From contig NZ_JAVFVS010000005.1 of the NCBI RefSeq assembly GCF_030929605.1, positions 62,001-126,000 of the forward strand: a stretch of 64,000 bases of DNA. Direction: 5' to 3'. Under the pieces are notes generated by a model. The model did not search any database. It was not told the origin of the DNA and saw only the letters and a program-made list of their open reading frames with translations. A program made the translations under genes and the position numbers. This stretch comes from Flavobacterium sp. LHD-80 (GTDB lineage Bacteria; Bacteroidota; Bacteroidia; Flavobacteriales; Flavobacteriaceae). Positions within the stretch are counted from its first letter, which is position 1. Each line of letters begins with the position of its first letter. Positions 1 to 6,749 of this stretch are shown here, one piece after another.

Positions 1-17
1 CCAAATGAACATAAAGA

Positions 18-50
18 AAAAGCGAAATAAAGAATCTTTATTTCGCTTTT
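18..50 (-). terminator. Rho-independent terminator of the dipeptidase gene
   Basis: A 14-bp perfect stem (arms 18-31 and 37-50, AAAAGCGAAATAAA and its complement) closes a 5-nt loop immediately 3' of the minus-strand dipeptidase stop codon. On the minus strand it runs into a T-rich tract. Confidence 0.8.
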
Positions 51-55
51 CTATT

Positions 56-1273
56 TTACTTTTTAGTTGCTATATCAAATATTCGGCAATAGTTTCCGCC
101 ACCAATTTTAGCAATTTCTCCTTCTTTAAAACCAGCGTTCAATAATGATTCCACAACCGTATAATAAAACCCTTGTTTCTCAATTCCCCAGGTCTGATTC
201 GTCCCCTGAGATCCTTGCTTTTTATTATTGTCTTGAGCTTTTTGATCATTTTCTTTTTTAGGCGGTTCATTTTGTCCTTGCGGTTTTTTGTCTTCACCTT
301 GTCCCCAGCCTTTATCATTTGGCGAACGATAGGCTGGCGTCAATTTTGTGTCTGTTCCAATGCAGACATGATCAATACCAACAACATCAACCATTGCTTT
401 AATATTATCGGCAAATTCTGTTGGAGAATCCGCGAGATGCGTCCAAACACCAATCACACCACCATTATCAGCAACGATTTTAGCTTGTTCATTATTAATT
501 AATCTTGGCATCATCATCTTAGACATAAATTCATTATTTCCTAAACGCGTATTTAGCCCAGTATGAGAAACCAAAACAGGATTTTTAGCTACTTTTAAAG
601 CTCCATTTACCGTATTATTATCACAATGCGACAAATCGACCAAAATTCCCAATCTTTCGCATTCCCTAATAACTTCAGAACCAAAAGTCGTAAGTCCGCC
701 CCATTGTGGTGTTTTTGTAAAAATATCACCAAGCGGTACCGAAGCATCATTATCATGAAGCAATCCCAAATGTCTTAAACCGCGATCGTAGGTAATTTGC
801 AAACGCTCAATTTTGCCTTCAAGAAAATGCCCGCCTTCAACAGACTGAATTACAGTTGGCTTTTTAGCTTTTTTCGCCAACTCAAGATCTTTAAAGTTTA
901 AAGAACGTTGCATATTATTAGACTTCAATATTTCATCCATTGCAGTCAAACCGTTAAGGAATCTTTCATAAGCATCTCCCGGATTTACTAACTTCTGATA
1001 ATCAACTGCAAAAGTCATACAAATCGCCTTTAATCCAGATTTGTTTAATTCACCAGCCAAATCAACTTTTGGCCCGGGAAGTTCCGATTTGATTAGCGGA
1101 ACATCAATATGATTATGTGTATCAATTCCAAAAGTTCTCGCAACAATACCGGCAATTCCAGGATCTAAATCATTTCCTGCCCACGACAAAAGCGGATTTA
1201 ACATTAATGCTGTACCTGCTCCGCTCATTGTTAGCAAAAAACTTCTGCGATTCCATTCTTGATTTTGACTCAT
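56..1273 (-). CDS. Tat-exported membrane dipeptidase (peptidase family M19)
   Basis: Zinc-dependent dipeptidase of the renal dipeptidase family (M19), 405 aa. The N-terminus carries a twin-arginine signal (NRRSFLLTMSGAG, about residues 8-20) with a hydrophobic stretch, so export in folded form is expected. Metal-site motifs are visible: DTHNHID near residue 50, VEGGH near 144, LSHCD near 214 and VSHTG near 234. The segment GIDHVCIGTDTK (about 299-310) matches the conserved C-terminal Asp region. A Lys/Gln/Asn-rich insertion at about 322-360 is low complexity and probably a surface loop. The gene stands alone, with its own terminator just downstream. Family assignment is firm; the natural substrate (dipeptide, D-amino acid dipeptide or beta-lactam) cannot be read from sequence. 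Confidence 0.9.
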   Translation of the reverse strand: MSQNQEWNRRSFLLTMSGAGTALMLNPLLSWAGNDLDPGIAGIVARTFGIDTHNHIDVPLIKSELPGPKVDLAGELNKSGLKAICMTFAVDYQKLVNPGDAYERFLNGLTAMDEILKSNNMQRSLNFKDLELAKKAKKPTVIQSVEGGHFLEGKIERLQITYDRGLRHLGLLHDNDASVPLGDIFTKTPQWGGLTTFGSEVIRECERLGILVDLSHCDNNTVNGALKVAKNPVLVSHTGLNTRLGNNEFMSKMMMPRLINNEQAKIVADNGGVIGVWTHLADSPTEFADNIKAMVDVVGIDHVCIGTDTKLTPAYRSPNDKGWGQGEDKKPQGQNEPPKKENDQKAQDNNKKQGSQGTNQTWGIEKQGFYYTVVESLLNAGFKEGEIAKIGGGNYCRIFDIATKK

Positions 1274-1430
1274 TTATATTGATTTTGAATGTTTGAAACT
1301 AAAATAAACTTGATAATACAAATCAACGCTTTTTTTATATTCTAAAACTAATTATTATACAGATCAATAACTACAAACGACCAATAGTATTAATTCTTCT
1401 ATTAACCTTTTTCTTAAATCAAAAAAAAAT

Positions 1431-1509
1431 GCCACGAATTACACGAATTTGCACTAATTTTTATTCGCTAAGAAAAATTTAATTCGTGAAAATTCGTGAA
1501 ATTAGTGGC
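1431..1509. repeat. Imperfect inverted repeat (GCCACGAATT type)
   Basis: Arms 1431-1449 and 1491-1509 are largely complementary, starting GCCACGAATTACACGAATT and ending with AATTCGTGAAATTAGTGGC. It fills the gap between the dipeptidase promoter region and the 3' end of the methyltransferase, and could act as a 3' hairpin for the latter. Confidence 0.7.
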
Positions 1510-1519
1510 GAAAAAACAA

Positions 1520-2227
1520 TTATTTAATTCCGCCAAAAGCGCCAAAACACATATTTTTATGCAAAATTTCGACTTTTGAAAAACCAACTTTTTTCATCAA
1601 ATCCAATTGATAATTCATTGATCTTGGTGTATCTTCTTTAGCAATATAATCGAATACATTTTGGCGGTATTCTGCTCCTCCAATTCCTTCTAAATATTCG
1701 CCGTAACGTTGCCAGGTATATTCGTTTAATAATTCCGTGTCTTGCGTAATCAAATCCGAAATCATAAAACAACCGCCCGGTTTTAACAATTTGAATATTT
1801 TTTCGAACGTTGTTTCCCAATCCTGATCATCTCTCAAATGATGTAAAACTGCTCCGGCCAAAATAATATCAAACTGATTTTCCGGCAAAGCGACTTCGCG
1901 GATATCACCTTGCTTAATCTCGACTTTTCCACTTGTTTCTGCTGAAACTCTTTCTAAAGCTTTCTCCAACATCGGCAAACTCAAATCGACCAAAGTGCAG
2001 TTTAAATTTGGCAATTTAGACAACATCATTAAAGTATAATTTCCTGCACCACAGCCAATATCCAAAACATGAGTCGCATTTGGAACAATCCGTTTTGAAG
2101 CTTCCGTTATTAATTCCAAAGAAACTTTAGCGTCGATCGTAGACAACTGTCCCGTTTCTAAATTCGAAAATCGTTCGACATCCTTGTCAAATCGTTCTTT
2201 GATTTCTGTAATAGTTGATTTTTTCAT
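1520..2227 (-). CDS. Class I SAM-dependent methyltransferase
   Basis: A 235-aa Rossmann-fold methyltransferase. Motif I is clear (VLDIGCGAGNYT, about residues 55-66), followed by the acidic motif II (TLVDLSLPML), the QGDIRE segment and motif IV (DIILAGAVLHHL). The length and the VLHHLRDD...FEKIFKLLKPGG stretch are typical of small-molecule methyltransferases of the UbiE/Methyltransf_25 type. Substrate unknown. The gene is divergent from a LysR-family regulator at 2451, the usual layout in which a LysR protein controls its neighbour, so it is a good candidate target. An inverted repeat and a palindromic operator-like site lie between the two starts. Confidence 0.85.
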   Translation of the reverse strand: MKKSTITEIKERFDKDVERFSNLETGQLSTIDAKVSLELITEASKRIVPNATHVLDIGCGAGNYTLMMLSKLPNLNCTLVDLSLPMLEKALERVSAETSGKVEIKQGDIREVALPENQFDIILAGAVLHHLRDDQDWETTFEKIFKLLKPGGCFMISDLITQDTELLNEYTWQRYGEYLEGIGGAEYRQNVFDYIAKEDTPRSMNYQLDLMKKVGFSKVEILHKNMCFGAFGGIK

Positions 2228-2244
2228 TGTCTTTACTTTTTTAA

Positions 2245-2368
2245 TCTCTCGCAGATCTAGCAGATTTAGGGGATCTTTTTGCTATTATAGATCGGAAAGT
2301 TTAATGATTAAGAATGATTTTAATAAAATTAATTAATAATCTGCCCTATCTGCTGAATCTGCGAGAGA
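2245..2368. repeat. Inverted repeat, arms starting TCTCTCGCAGAT
   Basis: Arms 2245-2265 (TCTCTCGCAGATCTAGCAGAT) and 2348-2368 (its near complement, GATTCAGCAGAT version) enclose an AT-rich 82-bp centre within the divergent methyltransferase/LysR intergenic region. The same 'untranslated' look is shared by other intergenic palindromes in the window. Confidence 0.7.
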
Positions 2369-2401
2369 ATTATTTTTTCATCAAAACTATCTCTTTCATA
2401 A

Positions 2402-2449
2402 ATACTTTAAAAATACTATTTTTATCAATCAACAATACTTTAAAAGTAT
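2402..2449. promoter_or_regulatory. Candidate LysR-type operator
   Basis: A perfect 15-bp palindrome, ATACTTT-A-AAAGTAT, occupies 2435-2449 and ends one base before the LysR-family ATG. A related imperfect copy, ATACTTT-A-AAAATA, starts at 2402, exactly 33 bp (about three helical turns) upstream. Repeated T-N11-A dyads on one DNA face are the normal target of LysR proteins. Placement against the start codon suggests autorepression. Inference from sequence only. Confidence 0.55.
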
Positions 2450-2450
2450 C

Positions 2451-3338
2451 ATGGAATTACGTCACTTAAAATATTTTTTGGCTGTAGCCGAAGAATTAAA
2501 CTTTACAAAAGCTTCAGAAAAATTATTCATTTCTCAACCACCATTGAGTCGCCAAATAGCGGAATTGGAAGAAGAACTCCAGGCAAAGCTTTTCATCAGA
2601 AACAATAAAAAAGTAGAATTGACCGAAGCCGGAAAATATTTTGAAAAAGAAGTCAAATCAATTTTTCAAGTTCTCGAACGCATTTCCGTTAAAACAAAAA
2701 AGATTGCCGAGAATGTTTCGGGCGAATTCAGAATTGCTTATATCAGTTCGATTTATTCTTCAACAATTTCAGATTTAATCAAACACCTGAAAGCACAATT
2801 TCCTTATGTAAATTTCAAGCTCTTTGAAGTTTCAACAAGCAAGCAAATCGATGCTTTGGAACAAGGAAAAATCGAAATGGGAATTATTCGTTCCCCGATA
2901 AAATCTCCCAAAATAAAATCGCATTTATGGTTTCAGGACGGATTTTCAATTGTTTTTAATAAAAAGAACATTCAGCTAAAATCTGAAAAAGAAATTCTAA
3001 ACCTGAAAGATGAAACATTCGTTTTCTTCAACAAAGATTATGCACCACATTATCACGAAGTTTTACTGGAACTTTGTGCTTTTTATGGCTTTACGCCGAA
3101 AATTATCCACGAAGCCAACAATATCAATTCCATCGTACAATTAGTCAAAAACGGGTTAGGAATTTCGATTGTTCCTTCAAATATTGCAAAAAACAATCAA
3201 GATTCTGAAATTGGTTTTATCGAATTGAATAAAGTTAATTTAAAAACAGATGTTTCGATTATAACTTCAAAAGAAGATGATTCTGAAATTACAAAAACTG
3301 CTGTTGATTTTTTATTGAATAAAAGTAGTTCACGCTAA
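2451..3338 (+). CDS. LysR-family transcriptional regulator
   Basis: A 295-aa LysR-type regulator. The N-terminus MELRHLKYFLAVAEELNFTKASEKLFISQPPLSRQIAELEEEL is the canonical winged helix-turn-helix of the family, with the SQPPLSRQI recognition helix near residues 28-36. Residues from about 90 to the end form the periplasmic-binding-protein-like co-inducer domain. It is transcribed away from the methyltransferase at 2227, its probable target. The ATG lies right after a perfect palindrome (2435-2449). The inducer is unknown; the regulator resembles the CbbR/CatR-like subgroup by its N-terminus, but no closer call is justified. Confidence 0.93.
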   Translation: MELRHLKYFLAVAEELNFTKASEKLFISQPPLSRQIAELEEELQAKLFIRNNKKVELTEAGKYFEKEVKSIFQVLERISVKTKKIAENVSGEFRIAYISSIYSSTISDLIKHLKAQFPYVNFKLFEVSTSKQIDALEQGKIEMGIIRSPIKSPKIKSHLWFQDGFSIVFNKKNIQLKSEKEILNLKDETFVFFNKDYAPHYHEVLLELCAFYGFTPKIIHEANNINSIVQLVKNGLGISIVPSNIAKNNQDSEIGFIELNKVNLKTDVSIITSKEDDSEITKTAVDFLLNKSSSR

Positions 3339-3394
3339 GTTTTGTGATGCAATTAATCTCGCAAAGACGCAGAGTCGCAAAGTTTATTCTCATT

Positions 3395-3498
3395 TTTGTC
3401 ATTTCGACGAAGGAGAAATCTTCACAAGTAACTCCGTTCCTATAAGCCAATCTTTGTGGAGCTTCTCGTGGAGATTTCTCCTTCGTCGAAATGACAAA
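3395..3498. repeat. Dispersed palindromic element, GTCATTTCGACGAAGG type, copy 1
   Basis: A 104-bp near-perfect inverted repeat: left arm TTTGTCATTTCGACGAAGGA..., right arm its complement ending at 3498. The centre contains CCAATCTTTGTGGAGC, a loop shared with other copies in this window. It lies in the 3339-3710 gap, which otherwise holds only further repeat debris, including the palindrome TCCCGATAGCTATCGGGA at 3539-3556, and no credible gene. Confidence 0.9.
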
Positions 3499-3710
3499 CT
3501 ATTCGGAAAAAGCTGTAAAAAAAACTTTGCGCCTTCGCTCCCGATAGCTATCGGGATTGCAAGATTAAATTATAAAAAAACTTTCCGCCTTAGCGCCTTC
3601 GCGGCCATAACAAAAATTCGTTACAATTTAGTACAGAAATCCACATTATAAAAAGAGAACTTTTAGATACCTTAGCAAATTCAAATTCTACAATAAAAAT
3701 TCAATAAAAA

Positions 3711-4997
3711 ATGGCTGAGCAATCTTCAATTCAGTGTCCAAACTGCGGAACTCCTATCGATGTCAATGATGTTTTAAAGCATCAATTGGAAGACAGCATC
3801 CGTAAAGAATTTCAACAAAAAGCGACTATTCAAAATAAAGAATTAGAGCTTAAAAATGAGCAATTGGACAAAGCTAAAGCCGAATTTGAAGCCAAAAAGA
3901 AACAAGAAAACGAGCTTTTTGCCGAGCGTTTGGAACGTGAAAGAAAAATTGCGGAAAAGGAAATTTCTGAAAAACTAAAAACCAAACTCGAAGAAGAAAA
4001 TAAAGACCGTTTGCTTTTAATGGAAAAAGAGCTCTCTGAAAAATCGGAAAAAATCAGGGAATTAAATAAAATGGAAGGCGAAATCGCAAAATTACAGCGT
4101 GAAAAACTGGAAATGAAAGATGCCATTCAGGCCGAAGCCGAAAAGCAATTAAACACTCAATTGGCTTTGGAACGTGAAAAAATCAGAAAACAAGAAGACG
4201 ATAAAAACGAGTTAAAATTTAAAGAACTTCAAAAGCAATTAGAAGAGCAGAAAAAATTAACCGAAGAAATGAAACGCAAGCAGGAACAAGGTTCTATGCA
4301 ATTGCAAGGCGAAATAATGGAATTAGCAATCGAAGAATGGCTTGCCAATAATTTCCCGCTTGATAGTATCGACGAAGTTAAAAAAGGTGCAAATGGTGCC
4401 GACTGCCTTCAAATTGTAAACACTCGCGAACATCAAAACTGCGGTTCGATCTATTACGAAAGCAAAAGAACAAAAGCGTTTCAGCCTTCATGGATCGAAA
4501 AGTTTAAAAACGATATTCGAATTAAAAGAGCGAATATCGGCGTTTTGGTTACTGAAGTAATGCCAAACGGAATGGAACGAATGGGCATGCGCGACGGAAT
4601 CTGGATTTGTACGTATGAAGAATTTAAAGGCTTGAGTGCTGTTTTACGTCAATCTTTAATTCAGATCAATCAAGCTGTTCAGGCGCAGGAAAACAAAGGC
4701 GATAAAATGTCGATGTTATACGATTTCTTAACTAGCAACGAATTCCGTTTGCAGATTGAAGGAATTGTAGAAGGTTTTACGCAAATGCAAAGCGATTTAG
4801 ATTCTGAAAAAAGAGCGATGCAGAGAATCTGGAAGCAACGTGAAAAACAAATCGAAAAAGTAGTTCACAATACTTTAGGAATGTACGGATCAATTCGTGG
4901 TATTGCCGGAAATGCCGTTCAAAGCGTAAAAGCTTTAGAATTAGATTTTATTGAAGGAGACGATGAAGAGGAAGAAACTAAGGAATTGCTTGAGTAA
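3711..4997 (+). CDS. DUF2130 family protein (coiled coil plus nuclease-like domain)
   Basis: A 428-aa protein. It opens with a zinc-finger-like pair (CPNCGTPI, residues 9-16), followed by a highly charged coiled coil from about residue 25 to 200. The C-terminal half is the DUF2130 domain. Within it, the spaced acidic residues in EEWLANNFP, the segment GANGADCLQIV and YYESKRTK fit a PD-(D/E)xK nuclease-like core (D in GADC, E-x-K in ESKRT). The biological role is unknown; related proteins are described only by domain number. The gene stands alone between two copies of the dispersed palindrome, and a bidirectional terminator follows at 5120. Domain call is firm, nuclease activity is inference. 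Confidence 0.85.
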   Translation: MAEQSSIQCPNCGTPIDVNDVLKHQLEDSIRKEFQQKATIQNKELELKNEQLDKAKAEFEAKKKQENELFAERLERERKIAEKEISEKLKTKLEEENKDRLLLMEKELSEKSEKIRELNKMEGEIAKLQREKLEMKDAIQAEAEKQLNTQLALEREKIRKQEDDKNELKFKELQKQLEEQKKLTEEMKRKQEQGSMQLQGEIMELAIEEWLANNFPLDSIDEVKKGANGADCLQIVNTREHQNCGSIYYESKRTKAFQPSWIEKFKNDIRIKRANIGVLVTEVMPNGMERMGMRDGIWICTYEEFKGLSAVLRQSLIQINQAVQAQENKGDKMSMLYDFLTSNEFRLQIEGIVEGFTQMQSDLDSEKRAMQRIWKQREKQIEKVVHNTLGMYGSIRGIAGNAVQSVKALELDFIEGDDEEEETKELLE

Positions 4998-5009
4998 TTA
5001 AGTATATTA

Positions 5010-5115
5010 TTGTCATTTCGACCGAAGGGAGAAATCACACTCGAAACTCGACAAAGATTGGAGAAGTTCTGTGCGGAATTACTAGTGTGATTTCTCCCTT
5101 CGGTCGAAATGACAA
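5010..5115. repeat. Dispersed palindromic element, copy 2 (GACCGAAGGG variant)
   Basis: A 106-bp inverted repeat. Compared with copy 1 the arms read GACCGAAGGGAGAAATC instead of GACGAAGGAGAAATC, and both arms carry the matching change, so complementarity is kept. The loop has the shared motif in the opposite orientation (ACAAAGATTGG). Confidence 0.9.
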
Positions 5116-5119
5116 AATA

Positions 5120-5157
5120 AAAAAGGCTTCGAAATCAATCGAAGCCTTTCATTTTTA
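5120..5157. terminator. Bidirectional terminator between convergent genes
   Basis: An 11-bp stem AAAGGCTTCGA (5122-5132) pairs with 5139-5149, flanked by A-rich and T-rich tracts. It lies between the convergent DUF2130 gene (+) and the META lipoprotein (-). Confidence 0.85.
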
Positions 5158-5158
5158 A

Positions 5159-5590
5159 TTAACCTTTTTTGAAAGACATTGTCAATCCAAATTGATTGGA
5201 AAGGAAAAGCTTATTATTCTCAACAGAATAACCTGAGGTAGTTCTTAGCAATTGCAAAAATTCAACTTCCTTTTTTGCATCACATTTTTTAGTTTCTGAA
5301 GTAAGATTCGTAAACTGAACTTGTCCTGTACCTTTCGAAAACAAATTTCCATTAACAGCGTTGCATCCTGTTGAACCTGAAAAAGTTGAAGAAGACATTA
5401 CAATTTTAGGAAAGTTCGAAAAATCTTTTTCAGTAATAACTTTTCCATTTAAATTCTCCAAAATCCAAGTTTGTTGCAATTTCTTTTCAATTGAATTTTC
5501 ATTCGTCGAAGTAACAACTTTTGTATCTTTAGTTGATTTGCAACTGCAAACAAGCGATACCGTAATAAATAGCATTAAAATCCTTTTCAT
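5159..5590 (-). CDS. META domain lipoprotein (HslJ-like)
   Basis: A 143-aa predicted lipoprotein with a short signal (MKRILMLFITVSLVCSCKS, lipidated Cys about residue 17). The mature part holds one META domain, recognised by WILENLNGK near residue 42, the GCNAVNGNLF core near 75 and TKKCDAKKEVEFLQLL near 102. META/HslJ proteins are small envelope proteins linked to heat-shock or stress tolerance; a catalytic role is not known. The next gene upstream (5703-6482) is also a META lipoprotein on the same strand, 112 bp away, so the pair probably arose by duplication and may be co-transcribed. Confidence 0.85.
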   Translation of the reverse strand: MKRILMLFITVSLVCSCKSTKDTKVVTSTNENSIEKKLQQTWILENLNGKVITEKDFSNFPKIVMSSSTFSGSTGCNAVNGNLFSKGTGQVQFTNLTSETKKCDAKKEVEFLQLLRTTSGYSVENNKLFLSNQFGLTMSFKKG

Positions 5591-5702
5591 GTAAAATAAA
5601 TAATTATAAGTTTTATTTTACAAAAGTATTTTCGCTTTAAGCCATTCTAGTATACTATAAGTTATTTTTAAACCATTCTAAGACATTTTAAAATCTCAAA
5701 TT

Positions 5703-6482
5703 TTAATCAACTTTTTTAAAAACCAAAAGTTTACCAGAAGGATTTGAAAGCGTTAATCGATTATTTTCAATCGAATAGGTTGTAGTGCTTTGTAACGCTT
5801 TTGTAAACTCTCCTTCTTTATTTCCGGGGGCACAAGCCATTAAAGTCGAAATCACCTTTGTAAATCGCAATAAATCTTTTTCATAAAAAATTTGTCCGCT
5901 AATTCCATTACAACCACCATAACCAGAAAATCTGTTTTCTGCTGAATTAATTTCAATTCTTGGAAATTCTTTTTGAAAATCGGTCGCAAAAACTTTGTAG
6001 CCATTTAATTCTTCCAAAACCCAAATATCATAAAGTCTATAATCGGTAATATATTTTCCGCATCCGTTGAGTTTTTTAAATTCTAATTCCGAATTATTTT
6101 TAATCTCAACTTTCACACTATAAGGAGAAATCGCGCCAGACATCGAATCCTGACAATCTAACTGCTGAATCGTAATTGTAGCCGAAGCCGATTCAGTATT
6201 GACTCTATACATCTTTACATTAGCATCCATTGCTTTTATGGCTTCAACAGCAGGAAAAACTATTTTTTCTTTTCCCGGAATTAAAGATGTAAAAACAATA
6301 TTCTCATTTCCAATTTTTATTCCCCAAAACGGCTCATTTCCCGTTGCTTTAAAATAAAAGTTCATATCATCTTGATTTACTCCTTCTTGAGCAGTTTCTT
6401 TTGTAGCTACATTTTTGCTTGCTGTAGATTTACAGCCCACCATCAAAGACAGTAAAAGCAAAAGTGGTATTATCTTTTTCAT
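5703..6482 (-). CDS. Two-domain META lipoprotein
   Basis: A 259-aa predicted lipoprotein; the lipobox is LMVGC at about residues 13-17. Residues 40-145 form a domain starting FYFKATGNEPFWGIKIG, the COG3650/YajI-like segment commonly placed before META domains, with two Cys (LDCQDS and NGCGKY) that could pair. Residues 150-259 are a META domain (WVLEELNGY, GGCNGISGQIF, LMACAPGNKEGEFTKAL). It lies directly upstream of the shorter META lipoprotein. The intergenic 6483-6749 behind it belongs to the divergent nirB promoter. Confidence 0.82.
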   Translation of the reverse strand: MKKIIPLLLLLSLMVGCKSTASKNVATKETAQEGVNQDDMNFYFKATGNEPFWGIKIGNENIVFTSLIPGKEKIVFPAVEAIKAMDANVKMYRVNTESASATITIQQLDCQDSMSGAISPYSVKVEIKNNSELEFKKLNGCGKYITDYRLYDIWVLEELNGYKVFATDFQKEFPRIEINSAENRFSGYGGCNGISGQIFYEKDLLRFTKVISTLMACAPGNKEGEFTKALQSTTTYSIENNRLTLSNPSGKLLVFKKVD

Positions 6483-6620
6483 ATTATTATAATTTGAAAT
6501 GTGTTTTCTGTTAAAAACATCCGTAAAATTCTTATGAATTTACAACAATTTTTTCAAATGCTTATTTAGAATCTTTTCAAATTTAAAAAATTGCCCATTT
6601 ACAAAATCACTGAAAACCCG

Positions 6621-6723
6621 TACTACGTAAAAGATTACGACAAAATACGTAGTAAATAAAAATGATTGGTATTTAAAAAATAAATAAGTTACGTATTTTA
6701 ATAAGTATAAATACTTATATTTG
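6621..6723 (+). promoter_or_regulatory. nirB promoter with clustered TACGTA / TAAGTA operator half-sites
   Basis: Four related elements are stacked here: an inverted repeat TACTACGTA (6621-6629) with TACGTAGTA (6646-6654), a lone TTACGTA (6689-6695), and an 18-bp dyad ATAAGTA-TAAA-TACTTAT (6701-6718). The dyad overlaps a -7 box, TATATTTG (6716-6723), that matches TAnnTTTG. No TTTG -33 box is seen 19 bp upstream, so transcription probably depends on an activator. The ATG is at 6750. Confidence 0.65.
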
Positions 6724-6749
6724 CGTAGTAATACTTAATTAAAGAAATC

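Noticed and set aside
173-502. Plus-strand open frame of 109 codons opposite the dipeptidase
   Set aside because: Antisense shadow of a clear M19 peptidase gene; no domain or composition of a real protein.
3454-3651. 65-codon open frame after the LysR gene
   Set aside because: It runs through a dispersed palindrome and other repeat debris; no recognisable protein.
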